Assembly: GCA_914767715.1 (NCBI GenBank)
Contig: OU612074.1
Location: forward strand, 21,064,062-21,128,061
Reading direction: 5' to 3'
Source: Membranipora membranacea
Lineage: Eukaryota; Bryozoa; Gymnolaemata; Cheilostomatida; Membraniporidae
Length of the DNA: 64,000 nt
Position numbers and translations under genes: made by a program. Under the pieces are notes generated by a model that ran no database searches, was not told the origin of the DNA, and was given only the letters and a program-made list of their open reading frames with translations. Within the stretch, counting starts at the first letter, position 1. Every line of letters starts with the position of its first letter. Shown here in pieces: positions 23,270 to 34,960 of the stretch.

Positions 23270-24214
23270 TCATTCAATATTTCCGGAAGCAGGCTGAACT
23301 CTCACAACGTTCCTGATGATTTTACATCGTGACAAGTTGCTGCAAATCATCTCCTTCACTTTCATACGGTAGGCTTCCATCACAGCATACAGAGCTAGTA
23401 TATTCCAAACCCCATTCATTTGATCAACTAGGAGTGTGATCGTTTTGAGTGAAGGAGCTTCGATGTAACTCAAAGTAACAAATCCGTTTACCAACAAAAA
23501 AACAGAGCCAACAAGATAAGCAGCTGTCGATATGAAAACATAGTCAGCTGTTAATTTCTCTCTATGATTGTGATTACTTACAAGCTGCCTCTGTCTCATT
23601 CTAACATATTCAATCAAGAACAAAATTGCAAAGATGATGATCAATAAATTAACCAGAAACAATGGTGTGAAACAAACAAGTAAATTACTAGTATGACAAA
23701 AAAGCATCCCATACCTTGTATCATAGCAAGGTAAGTTTCCTGAAGCATAATACACAACTATAAACAGCAATGGAACAGAAAGGAAAGCATTAATTGCTAC
23801 TGAAACAACAAGTTTTGTGAAATTCCTGACAAAAAAGTGATGTTCATACTGAAAAGGCCTTGCTAACATTAACCAGCGATCAGCTAGTGCTAATAAGTAC
23901 ATTGTTAACCTGATATTTACAGCTGCTAATGCAAATAATGATCTAGTATACATAACCGGATAGTAAGATAACTCAATGGCTTCCCTCCAAATACGAACTG
24001 TGCCTAATGTGCAGATAGCTGGCATAATGATATCCAGACAGGTAATGATTCTTATAGTCTTAAAGAATACAGTTCCTTTATGCTGATGTAAATGTGAGAG
24101 GATGACCAAGTGGAGGGAGTTAGCAGCAACTATTATGCACGCGGCTGCAACGATAATCCACTCAAGATGGGGCTTCATATCATGTCCAGCTTCATCACAA
24201 AATGTGATATTCAT
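23270..24214 (-). CDS. Intronless rhodopsin-like (class A) GPCR, orphan
   Basis: This 314-residue single-exon receptor has seven hydrophobic segments: TM1 about 18-40 (with Asn32), TM2 about 52-72 (CLDIIMP, Asp61), TM3 about 92-111 ending in DRW (112-114, the DRY position), TM4 about 133-155, TM5 about 174-200, TM6 about 223-246 and TM7 about 263-288. TM7 has NILALY instead of NPxxY. Cys163 sits in extracellular loop 2, but the usual partner cysteine at the top of TM3 is missing. Asn2 (NIT) is a likely glycosylation site. The tail is short and basic. The start gives a normal extracellular N-terminus. Such receptors act at the cell surface through G proteins; the ligand cannot be inferred. A broken GPCR lies at 55.4-56.0 kb. 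Confidence 0.85.
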   Translation of the reverse strand: MNITFCDEAGHDMKPHLEWIIVAAACIIVAANSLHLVILSHLHQHKGTVFFKTIRIITCLDIIMPAICTLGTVRIWREAIELSYYPVMYTRSLFALAAVNIRLTMYLLALADRWLMLARPFQYEHHFFVRNFTKLVVSVAINAFLSVPLLFIVVYYASGNLPCYDTRYGMLFCHTSNLLVCFTPLFLVNLLIIIFAILFLIEYVRMRQRQLVSNHNHREKLTADYVFISTAAYLVGSVFLLVNGFVTLSYIEAPSLKTITLLVDQMNGVWNILALYAVMEAYRMKVKEMICSNLSRCKIIRNVVRVQPASGNIE

Positions 24215-24882
24215 GGCTTCTCACTTTACCAGTAACAGCTTCACTACTACAGATAATTTAAACGACAGAAAGAAAAAGAATGGACATATTCAGGCAGAGC
24301 AGAGCCTTTCTTCAGTTAGAGAAAACAGAATACTGTTAAAATATATATTTATATATATAATGTTAATAATATTTTCTCATGGACATGAACACATTTAAGG
24401 AAATTAATGTATTGATTGACACATTGATGCATCTTTGAAGAAGTATCACGGCAATTATGATAAATTGTTTTTTGCCACACAATAGACAAACCAGACCAAT
24501 GTTCGGATGGAACAGCTCATGGCTTGTGTGTGTAGCCAAAATCAATGGATAATATTTTTGATTGTTTTTTCCTAATCATTTCCTCTCCTAATACCCTGGC
24601 TAACTGCCGAGCGCAAATAAGCTAGAAGAAGTTTATGGACACAGCCGTGAATGTGTTTCAGTCACCCTGAAGCCTGTCAACCAAGCACCTGGTTTTCTAC
24701 GTTTTACAATTCTATAGTTACATTAGCTAATTGATAAAAATACAATATACATACATACATACTAGATTGAATACATTCCCCTGAAAATGTTTATCTAGCC
24801 ACAATACACATCTCTCATTAGTGTTGTTTGATTTACAGGGGTAGAAATTACAAAATTTTATAGTTTCCATTAGAAAATCAAA
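24215..24882. other. Spacer between GPCR and BEL/Pao relic
   Basis: No gene was recognised. It contains a short (ACAT)n run near 24748-24762. It may include the GPCR promoter or 5' UTR. Confidence 0.3.
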
Positions 24883-26537
24883 ATGGATCTCAGTAAAGTT
24901 CTTGCATTCAATTTTAAACGACTTCGTGGAGAGTTGCGTCAAGTTGGCTTAGATCCATCAGGAAAAAGGCTGAGCTACAAAAAAGGCTCAATTTCAGGAA
25001 CAAACACCAAAAAATGCTAGCCAACCAAGGGTCCTATCAGAAAATGCACCTGGTGTCGATTCTCAATCGGAGCAAAGGGCTAAATTAGCTGCTCTCGAAC
25101 TAGAAATTGAAATGCTAAGGAAACAGAGGGAAGTTGATCAGCCCAAAGGTTTGAGCTCTGACCATAAAAATTCCGAAATCAATCTCAAAGCAGCTATGAT
25201 TGATGCTGTTTACGCTAGTCATGTGGAAATGATTGAGCCTTCAGTTTTCAGTGGTGACCAGCTAAAATACACCATGTGGAAAATACAGTTTCAATCTGTC
25301 ATTTCATCTCCTCGAATTCGTCAATCTGACAGACTAAATGTGTTGGCCAAATATCTATCTGGAAAGATTTAAATGTTGTTCAGCATTTATTTTTCATTCA
25401 CGGTGACACGGCCATGAATCTTCTAGAAGACCGTTTTGGTGACTCATACGTAATTAGTGAGGCTATTCGTAATCAGCTCTCTAGTACGCCAACTGTAAAA
25501 CCTAATGATACTGATGCTTTAGTAGAGCTTTTGACTTGTCAAACAATGTGTTGAGGTGAAAAGACACATGTCTGGCTTATCAATATTAGATGACGGGCGG
25601 GAAAATCAAAAACTTCTCAGGCAACTACCATTGTGGTTCATCCAAATATGGAGGGAAAAAATTGTGAAGTATAAAACAGCAAACAGCAACCAGTATCCTT
25701 CATTTGAGGTGTTCTCTGAGTTCTTATATCAGCGTGCTAAGGTAGCTTCAGAACCAATTACTGGGGCTCTATGTAACAAACCAAACTCAAACCCAAGACC
25801 ATCACAACAACCTAGTAGCGATACAAGGCCTAAGCTTCGTTAGCTGTACATTCACAGCAACAAAGTACAATAGCTCTGGGGGCTTGCAAGCTAAAAGCCA
25901 GGAGACAAAGAAAGTTTATCCGTGTCGATTTTTTAATGGTAGTGATCATCAGTTACATTAATGCTCAAAGTTGTTACAAATAGCGTGGGCCGGGCAGCAT
26001 GAGTTTGTGATGAAAATTCGGCTTTGTTTTAGTTGTTTGAAATATGGACACCCAGCTACCAAATGTAACCAACGTCACACTTGTGCAACCTGTCGTAAAA
26101 ATCACCCCACATTTCTACATAAAGACAGTGCGCTAGAAAGTAGGGAGGGTGGGGATAATTCCAAGAATAATAATTTGACATTTGCTGTAGAGACAAACTG
26201 TACTGATGATAAGTCGGAGGTAGTTGTTAACCTCGATGTAATAGGGAAGGGAGGGGATTATAAAACCGCAATAGTCCCAGTATGGCTGTCCACTAAGCAG
26301 GATCCTGGAAATGAAATTCTGGTATACGCATTATTAGATTCGATGTCCGATATCTCATTTGTGCTTGATGATGTATATGACCAGCTGAGATCGGATTATG
26401 ATATGGCAACCCTCAAACTTAAAACTATTGTCTCTCCATGTACACATGTGCCATCAAAGCTATCACATATCTACAGATACTCCCATTCTCTCATCATAAA
26501 TATGTATCATTACCTATCATCTATACCAGGGGTTTGA
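24883..26537 (+). pseudogene. Decayed BEL/Pao retrotransposon gag-protease
   Basis: Translation in shifting frames gives the BEL/Pao order. From ATG 24883 there is a SAP-like start (RLRGELRQVGLDPSGK). At 25112-25372 and 25390-25850 is the gag region of DUF1759 type (SVFSGDQLKYTMWKIQFQSV, then AMNLLEDRFGD and a second part with LPLWFIQIWREKIV). A zinc-knuckle region follows at about 26015-26125 (CFSCLKYGHPATKC, then CATCRKNHPTFLH). Last comes a retropepsin-like start (ALLDSMSDISFV), where the active-site DSG reads DSM. There are in-frame stops near 25020, 25370, 25550, 25840 and 25960. No reverse transcriptase, integrase or LTRs were found, so this is a 5' fragment and long inactive. Confidence 0.85.
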
Positions 26538-27830
26538 TTCCAGCTAACATGTCAGCTATAACACACAAGGAAACGGTCAAATAGTGGCCTCATTTAGCCT
26601 CCATAGCGCCAGAGGTAACCCCTCTCCAGGACTGCCCTGTTGGGTTGTTGACTGGTATAGCACCTTAAAGTAAGTGTTATGGGTCGGGTGTCTTCTAATT
26701 GAATTGAGTGAGCAATCTGGGAACAAAATCTTAGCAGGTGCTGCTCATTCACCATAGAGACTATCAGGTAGTGATATTGGCTTTCTTATAGAAACACCCC
26801 CTTATTGATTACTTTGCTCATGTGTTCACTGTTGTCTGATGAGCTGTTGTCAACAGGTTGGCTTGTTTTTTTCATAACAAAAAGCACTTGAGGTGCACAC
26901 GCCACTTACAGCATAAACATGAAGTGCACACCAAGGATATGACAGGTTAGGGGTATATCATTACTATATCAATACCTGCAAGCCAGAAGAAATTGCACAT
27001 AGAGCATTGAGAAACAGATATTGCTGATGTAAAGCGTCATAGCGTAGTGGGAGACTACCTCAAATTTGATGAAGAAATCTTTTCAAATCATTATGTAGCG
27101 TAGTTAGATGGCAAAAAAGCAAAAGGGCAACCTCCGATACACAAATATACACCTACATACAATTTGTGGGTCTTACCATTGCTGAAAGAATGAATAGTGA
27201 ACATATGGTTAGTTAATTTTCTTATTATTCAAAGAAATGTAGATCATGACAGATCTACATCGAGAAACTTATCCCAAATATTGACAGGTGACACCACAAA
27301 TAATAATAAATTGTCCACATCTGTGAAGCTAGGCAAGCGTAGTTGTTGCAAAACAGTAAGGGAGTTGAGTTTCACAAGAAATATAACTTCATAAAAGTTG
27401 TCTTCTCCGTCATGCAGCTTATTTTACATTCATCAATTTCATAACAAAGGAAAACTGACGAACGTTTTGAGTATTAGACATTGAGACCGTTATACATACC
27501 TTCTACAACCATCATTGTGTATGGGCCATCTCTGAGCCTATCGCAAACTTGCTGTCTATTAAGCGCCATAAAGCAAGAAAAAGTTGTTTTTAATACTGTA
27601 GGTGGCACTGTTATGGGTATGAACAACGCAAAAGAATATGGTTTATTATTATATCATGTCAAATCTGGAGATGATTGTAAATCTGACTCATATTATCAAT
27701 CCAGTTTTCATTGTCAACACAGGGTGTCAACTTAGATTATTTAGGTCATCATAGCTGATCTATAAAAGAAAATTTCACTATATTGACCAGATAGTTTTAG
27801 ACATTACCTTCTTCCTGGTCACGTCCTGGA
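26538..27830. other. Non-coding region
   Basis: No gene was recognised. Sequence downstream of the retrotransposon fragment does not resemble pol. The open frames at 27197-27394 and 27481-27735 have no recognisable features. Confidence 0.35.
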
Positions 27831-27894
27831 GTCTTTTCCGTGTCTATATCTGCCTCTCTCACCCACACTGATTCAATCTCCCTTTCTGTTACTT

Positions 27895-28020
27895 GTTCCG
27901 ACTACCTCCCTGTCACTCTCTCCGACTCCCTCCCTGTCACTCTCTCCGACTCCCTCTCTGTCACTCTCTCCGACTCCCTCTCTGTCACTCTCTACGACTC
28001 CCTCTCCGTCACTCTCTCTG
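27895..28020. repeat. 24-bp minisatellite (CTCTCTCCGACTCCCT type)
   Basis: About five copies of a 24-base unit, CT-rich on the plus strand. On the minus strand the unit reads as an eight-residue charged repeat (TERESERV), interrupted by two TAG codons and followed at about 27820 by an exon-like end (GACCAGGAAGAAG then GTAATG). Confidence 0.85.
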
Positions 28021-28893
28021 TCACTTTCACAAACATCTCATCTGAGCAATTCAAAAATAGGTAGTGATGATTTTGTGTGAGCCTTGGTCAAACCACGATC
28101 TATGATATGCACTCACCAACGCAACTCATTAATGTACCCATGTAGTCCATTTGAAAGAGGACTGATTTGGCATTTTATTGTTAATTTTTACAATAGAGTC
28201 AAACTTACAGTCACTGATGTCAGCGTTTAAGTTGGCCCTCTTGTTTACTTTGTTTGCCAATATCTTTTTTGTCCACCAGAAGTTTTATTGCCCCAGATAT
28301 GTATTTTCTTGGGGCCTTGGATTGTTAATAAGATGTTCAGGTCATAGCCACTGGCATGAGACGCCTACAACAAAGAGGAATGGTAATGATATGTTCCATA
28401 TGTGCACCATTATGGTTAGACATTCAGTGGAAGGATTTGGATATACCAGTTGGGAAAGAGAAGTTAACTTCATCACCTGTTTGTAAACCAAAAAAAGTTC
28501 TGTCTACTGCTGAATGAGAGACGAGAGAGTTGTTCAGAATACCAAAGCAATCATATTTGTAGAAGGTTCTATAGAGCAACAAAAGTGATTTTCGAGCTTG
28601 TGTGATGCTTGACCTCACTGAATAATTTCTGACTATGATCCCAAGTGTGACTACGTAAACCTTCAGGCAAAGTGATTTAACTTGGTCTTACGAATTGTGT
28701 TCAGGAACCTCAGCTATCTGTTTACATTACATATTGAGCGTTGAAAAGATTGTGCTCTGGGATTCTGGACTATGCTCAATATCCAAGGATGACTCAAAAA
28801 TGAATTAACCAAAAAATAAATTGAATAATACACATACTTGGTCCACCACCTTTCAAGATGCTAAGATTAGGATTACGCTCAGTACCAACTTAC

Positions 28894-29520
28894 CGCCAGA
28901 AGAAGATCCTTGACCGCGCTCCACCTTGCCCTCGCTCCACCTTGCCCTCGCTCCACCTTGCCCTCGCTCCACCTTGCCATCGCTCCACCTTGCCCTCGCT
29001 CCACCTTGCCATCGCTCCACCTTGCCCTCGCCTTTTTGTTCATTTTATTTTTGGCCCCTCTTAGCCTCTCTTCCTCCATCTTAGGACCCACAGAAGGTTT
29101 CAGCATTTCAACTCCTATAAGAATTGTACAACAGCTGATGGTATGGTTTGTAAATCAATATAAAAATTAAAAACTTAAGGAAAATGCTATAGGCTCCCTG
29201 TGAATATTACTTTTTATCTCACTATCATATCAAGATTAATTATAGGATTTTCTTTTGTCATAGTATGGTTACTTAAGTCTACAACTTTGATTTGGCGGTC
29301 ACGACTGAGGCTTGACCGGTTCAGTAGTGCTTACCTGCACTTGACCCTGAAAGATTTCTTGACATAAGACTAAAATACATCAGATCTACAAACATCCGCA
29401 TATATTGATTCATTTTAACAAAATAAAAGAGCACTGAAGCTCACCACAATTCTCGCATCTCCGATCCCCGCTCTTACACACTGTAGAGCAGTTGGTACAA
29501 GTTGCGTAACCTTTTGGCAT
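28894..29520 (-). CDS. Zinc-ribbon protein, 5' part, with minisatellite-coded exon
   Basis: Exon 1 (29520-29445) begins at an ATG and encodes MPKGYATCTNCSTVCKSG then DRRCENCG. Its cysteines are spaced as two CxxC knuckles, a zinc-ribbon-like N-terminus. The donor is GTGAGC, phase 1. After a 330 bp intron, exon 2 (29114-28894) has a TTATAG acceptor, continues VEMLKPSVGPKMEEERL in frame, and passes through the 16-bp minisatellite as a 16-residue repeat (ARWSEGKVERGQGG type). It ends at a GTAAGT donor in phase 0. Later exons are not identified, so the C-terminus is unknown. Exon 1 and the junction are convincing; whether the repeat is translated depends on exon 2 being real. The family is not recognised beyond the zinc ribbon. 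Confidence 0.55.
28926..29032. repeat. 16-bp minisatellite, in coding frame
   Basis: About six to seven copies of a 16-base unit (CTCCACCTTGCCCTCG on the plus strand; some copies have CCATCG). Three units make 48 bases, or 16 codons. Both strands are open across the array. Confidence 0.9.
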
Positions 29521-30517
29521 GGTGTCTATTATAAAGAAAAAAATAAACATAATAAGGAGAGTTAGCTGAGTGGTAAAATAGTCAGGTATGAAGTTGTCTC
29601 CATAGACCCGAAGAAGGGAATAATCCCTACATTACCAAAATGTTTCTAGCCAAGCATCTGCGTCTTGCTTATCAAGAACCAAATGTCAAAAGATAACCAA
29701 AAAAATATGGGTTAAAATCAGCTCTTTGAAAAGCTGACCAACTTTGACAAAGTTTGAGAGGACTTGATTGGCAGAATTATAGCTGGTTGGTCACATAAAC
29801 ATACCAAGGCCCTAATGATTGTGGTTTATTGTTTATAATTTGGTTAAACCTAGGCTGCCCAGCCGGCACAACTGTATCTAAACTATGTTGAAAAGATGTT
29901 TACCTTAGAGGCTGAACTACGTCTGCCTAATGTGGCAATCTGTCACGCTATTATATGTTGGAATGGTGCATTTTAGTAGATATTGTTACGATATATAAAC
30001 TGCCTCTGCTACACATCTAACTAGAGGCTTGTATATATAGTAACCATGCATTTTCTACACAGCAAATTTATACACAATATATCATACCTCAGTATATATT
30101 TCATTTTAATTACGATTTATTAGATTTAATATCAACTAGCATTTAGGAGGGTGTTTTACTCATAGTGATTCAGTCCACTGTGGATGTTGAGTAGTAGGCC
30201 CATTAGACCATTGGACTTCCACTACTGTAGGGTATGTCATTGAGTCATTTGCAGTGTGACTCTTGAACTGTAACTCTCAAATGCAATCGGGTTCAACTTT
30301 ATTCGCAAAGAACATTAAGTGGTGCTTAATGCAGGTAATTAAAACCCTGGCTATTTATTAACCAATTTCAAAATACTGACATGTATTAATGTTTCAAAGT
30401 TATTGAATAATGGTTTATTTAAATAATTATATTGCACTGTTGTGTTGTCACAAGGGCTTACCAAACGTTAGCAGCTTACCAGGGGAGATAAATGCAAGTA
30501 ATGTATACAAATTCAAC
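29521..30517. other. Non-coding region upstream of the zinc-ribbon gene
   Basis: This should include that gene's promoter. No TATA box or other site is convincing. No coding frame was recognised. Confidence 0.3.
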
Positions 30518-31040
30518 AGCTACGCAGTCATGAACGCATCGTTCCCATGCAGTTTAGAGACTAGATTTGATTTTAAGAAAATGGAATACAACAGTGCAAA
30601 ATAAAATTGTACACAGTTTGGAGCCACACAGAGCGTTAGCAAACAAATTGCAAAGCATTTTTTTCCCATATGATGCCAGTATTTTTGCAAATTACTCTCT
30701 AGTAAAGTAGCTGTAGTTACTGCGCAGTTACCATATTGCAAAAAACTGTGTTGCTTTGTATGCACCATTTATGCCTCTACGTGGTCATAAACGCATCATT
30801 CCCATGCGGTCTAGAGACTAGATTTGATTTTAAGAAAATGGAATAAAACAGTGCAAAATAGAATTGCACCCAATTTGGAGCCACACAGAGTGTTAGCAAA
30901 CAAATGTCAAAGCATTTTATCACATATGATGCCAGTATTCTTGCAAATTACTTTCGAGTAAAGTAGCTATAGTTACTGCGCAGTTACCATATGGCATATT
31001 GGAAAAAAACTGTGTTGCTTTGTATGCACCATTTATGCAT
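30518..31040. repeat. 257-bp tandem duplication
   Basis: Two direct copies (about 30518-30774 and 30775-31040), spaced exactly 257 bases apart at ACGCATC (30534 and 30791). They share long runs such as AGACTAGATTTGATTTTAAG and TTGCTTTGTATGCACCATTT. They are non-coding. Confidence 0.9.
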
Positions 31041-32660
31041 CTACAAGATATTGAATGTTAAACGTGTACCATGCAACAGAAACATGTTGCCGCGTACAAT
31101 GTGCCCGCTGGGTTCACGGGCACTACATCGTAATACATATGGAGATTACTGCATACTCTGGCAGAAATTATTCCTACAACTTAACTTCTTTTGCCTTTCC
31201 ATCTATTATGGCCTTCAGCAGGCACTTGGGATAAAAACACTAGTGGTCAGAGGATGAACAGCCTCAATTCATAAAAAACAATATCACAGCCCTTGTTATC
31301 TCAAATCGCAACTAAACCCGTATTTTGAGTGGGCCCCTTGGCCTCTGGTAAAAAAAATAGGTATTTCAGGGATAAATATAGGGAGCCCAGTAAGTAGAAT
31401 ATATAGCACATTCTTGCAGGCCATCTCAGAAAGGATAAGGACACTGATACTAGTAGGCCTGCAGTCCTAGCATGGAATGCAATCTCATCTTTTTTCTCAT
31501 TTGTTACACTCTCAGGAATGAGGGTACATTTGTATAGGCTTCTACTCTAGCAAAGAATGGGAAATGGTTTTCTTTACTAGCTAAGAAGATGAATTTTTGG
31601 GCCAACTACTACTCCCTTTATAATTTCTACTACTATTATAAATCCAGTCTCTGAATACCTATAATCCTGTTTAGAAAGAGGTAAATAAGTAAGAATGTCA
31701 AATGATTGCATACCAAACATAACTAAAAACCAAATCCTCAAAACTATAATTGACAACTTAAGAAACAAAATGGTTTCATTGTAAATTTGGACAGAAGATT
31801 GAATACCAGCTATACTCACATGACTATCTGGCAAAGATTTGACTGGAAAACAGGTAATCAAGTATATTCTTGTTCAAAATATTTTTTAAAATGGTTGGCA
31901 AACAATGAAACACCAATATGCTAATTCTCAAATGGGATTAATAATTCAATAAAAATAACCACATAGTTTCTCTAGAAATGCACATCTACATATATATATA
32001 GCATTTACATATTTCTTCTATTTTGATAGTATCAAGAGGTATGCCAAACGAGTTTAACTTTATAATTGTGGACCTGTCTGAAATCTCTGATATATAAATA
32101 TAAATAGTTGGGTGATCACAATTCACTTCTTTGGACATAAATTTAGAGGTCCCTGTTTAGAAATAGACATCATTGTATGAATACTGTAATTTACAGTCTA
32201 AAATTGTCTTACTATATTAGTAACAGCCATCTAACTGCATTTGTAACACTTTTCTCTTACTTATATAGTAAGATTTCTGAAAATACATACTGCACATTTA
32301 TAATACAAAAATAAATTTTGTAGATACCTGACAGCCCAACATGAGGGTTTTTTCAACACTATTTAGAATTCAAAACAGTCAGACGGCTGGAGTGAACATA
32401 GCCTAGGTATCAGTTTATATATTTATAAATACACTTTGTCAACCACACATTAGTAGCTGATGCAGGCGACTGAACCTTGGTGATCCTGATATAAATCACT
32501 CGTAAACACTCTCACAAACATGCAGTTGATCATTGCATTATTTACGAATTCCATAAGTCTTAAGTTTTACGTGGCTTGGTGGGTCATTTACCTTTGCCTG
32601 CCAGAAATCACGCTTTTCTTTGTATCAATGAAGCAGACTGGGTTCTTTTTCTGCATGTGG
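31041..32660. other. Non-coding region
   Basis: No gene was supported. On the minus strand near 31810-31850 a pyrimidine tract ending TTTTCCAG precedes 23 bases and a GTGAGT, a possible micro-exon with no partner. Confidence 0.3.
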
Positions 32661-32673
32661 GGTATGCAAACAC

Positions 32674-33500
32674 GCAGTGAACCTATAGTATTTTTAGTTT
32701 TTCCATATAGGACCAGGCTAGGATGAGTGGTTTGACGGTACCAAATTAGGCATGACTGACAGCACCTTTGTCCCTTAGTAGTCAGTTTGAATACAATATG
32801 CTCCTGGGAGGATGCAGAACAAACTTGTAAATAGAAAACTTACGGGTAGATGGTTTCTTTGCCCAAAACTAAATCAGTCTTAATCAATTGCATGGCAAGT
32901 TCATTTAATTCATTATCACTTATGTTATTAATGTCTTATATTTGTTTATACTCTTTATCTTTTAATGTTTAGAACTGGCAAAAATAAAAAAAAAACAGAT
33001 ATCGGTTAGGATGCATGAGGAATATGGTTGTCAAAACAGATGAGACCAATATAAGTTGACCACTTTATGATATTTATTTCAGTCATTTACACGCACATGA
33101 ATTATCAAATTGTGTAAGATATTCTAAATGAATTGCGTGGCACGGTACTGTTTACGCTTGTTCTAGATTTATGGGTCATATCAAACGTATCCCATAGTAA
33201 AGGACAAATCAACCTACTCTACTTGCACCAGTAATACTTGCGAATGTGATGAGTTCTATCTCCTCTAATTTCATGAATTACCAAACTATGGTTTGAAGTT
33301 GTTCGCCCCTTTCTCTGAATCTCAAGACAATAAATAATAACCTCCAATTTATGTTTTAGAAAGCGAGAAATGACTGTGAGGTTTTGTAGATACTTATGCA
33401 ATGGCAGCTACTCTCGACTTATAAAATGCTGTTGTCTTAGAAATGGATGAGGTTGTGGGGAGTAGATGACTGATCACTGATTCCTCAGTGGTAAGTAATG
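32674..33500. repeat. Dispersed repeat, unit I (copy 1)
   Basis: About 0.8 kb that recurs in direct orientation at 59408-60215. Shared stretches include GAACCTATAGTATTTTTAG, ACCAAATTAGGCATGACTGA and TAATAACCTCCAATTTATG. A partial third copy of its 3' part is at 38060-38300 (TCCTCAGCGGTAAG versus TCCTCAGTGGTAAG here). Confidence 0.8.
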
Positions 33501-33668
33501 CTTTTAAGAATGCAACAAATTGTCAATACAAAGTTCAATGATGAGGGAATAAAACAATAACAGTTTTGATATTATTTGGCGTTTATAAAACAATCACAAA
33601 AATACATAAACGCTCGAAATCTCTTTAAAATTAAGTCTTGTTATTCTGTATAGCTGCTATAGTTCTCC

Positions 33669-33702
33669 GGCTGAAGTCTAAAAACGTGTTCAGACTTCAG
33701 CC
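33669..33702. repeat. Perfect 11-bp hairpin
   Basis: GGCTGAAGTCT (33669-33679) and AGACTTCAGCC (33692-33702) form a perfect stem around a 12-base loop. The function is unknown. Confidence 0.7.
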
Positions 33703-33999
33703 AGGCGAACAGGTATCCACTGGTTTTTTATAGTGCTGATTTTGATTGCCATGTACTGCTCGATGATTATGCTTATGTGTCATATATGTTTTTCCGCCTA
33801 TTGTTGTACCAGTTGTCAACCATCCTGTCTGCCTGCCTTGTGACATAGTTCACCTCTGCAGCATAACGATGGTGCCACTTCCTTCTCAACCAAGAAAGGT
33901 AACTGCCAGGATTAAAGGCTGTGAGATATCCGAACCCGTGTTCCATTGAGATCTCTAATATTTTGAAATCACAGGTTGATTTTTAGGTCGGAGAATGGG

Positions 34000-34660
34000 A
34001 ACAATAGGAATTTACGTTCAACAATCAATTGCACGGGAATTACCTACCAACTGATCCTTTTTGTGCAATCTCAAGTCCTGAACCAGAAGTTCTCCTCACT
34101 GTATCACAAAGGCAGCTTTCTGTTGGGTAGAACAATGATGTGTCTTCTAATGGTGGCATCATCATATTATACATAGTGACCACAAATGCTGTAATTGTAC
34201 TCCATAATGTTGTTGTCAAATATTAGCCTACAGTTACTGATAGTATAAGCTGCATTTTAGAATTTAGCGTGATGAAAAGTTTATTTTGTAATTTCCAAAA
34301 CACATAAATTCTATCCTCTAGAAAACCTGTGCCAGGTGTTTACAGCCCGTTTATCTTACAGGTATTTAAACACCCTTAATGTTTGCTTCCAAAAATTTGT
34401 TATGAATTTTATATCATCGTGTTTGGCTTTCAGGGTACATTATGTTTGATATTTTCCCAAGTATGGCAGACAGGGTGAAGCGTTGCAACAGAGAAGGCAT
34501 ATTGTGGTTCGCTACACTCATAAATTTTCATTCACAATTCACGTTATCAGTTTTGGAACCTCAGTCCTACACCAGTTTTTCAGTATTTGACTTTTTTTAG
34601 ACACCCAACAAACAGACTCCCAGTGGAACTCAGTCTAATTTACTTGCATGAGAAACGACA

Positions 34661-34700
<40 letters not shown>

Positions 34701-34960
34701 AACATGTGCCAACTGCAAGACCTGTATTAATAAGCAATTTGTTAATCCATGTGCAAACGCATAAATCATAATTGTGGTTAACAAACAGATTAAAATGAGA
34801 TGATGAAGTGGTTTATGGATTGCTAAAACTTTTTTGATTACTCACAAAACATACAGTATGGCAATTTGCACCAAATTTCCAGCAGCATATAGTGGTATCG
34901 TTGTCATCATGACTCAGGTGCTAAAACTTCCATTTCACTTTTGCAAAACTTGGAACGGCA
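34000..34960. repeat. Dispersed repeat, unit II (copy A)
   Basis: A complex repeat with landmarks in fixed order: TGTGCCAGGT, GGCTTTCAGGGTA, CCCAACAAACA, TGGAACTCAGTCTAATTTAC, TGTGCCAACTGCAAGACCTG, TGTGCAAAC and CAGCAGCA, ending near TTGTCATCATGACTCAGGTG (34901). Related copies lie at 35440-36060, 37400-38060, 40150-40800 and 62950-63600. A TTA microsatellite has expanded inside this copy. Confidence 0.75.
34664..34699. repeat. (TTA)n microsatellite
   Basis: Twelve triplets, located inside dispersed-repeat copy A. Confidence 0.95.

Noticed and set aside
27840-28064. Plus-strand Ser/Asp-rich frame (SDSLSVTL repeats)
   Set aside because: It is a translation of the CT-rich minisatellite. The minus strand gives the more protein-like reading, and neither has proof of expression.
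28858-29170. Plus-strand Leu/Pro/His-rich frames across the 16-bp repeat
   Set aside because: They are antisense to the zinc-ribbon exon, which has an acceptor, a donor and phase agreement. The plus-strand frames have no splice or start support.
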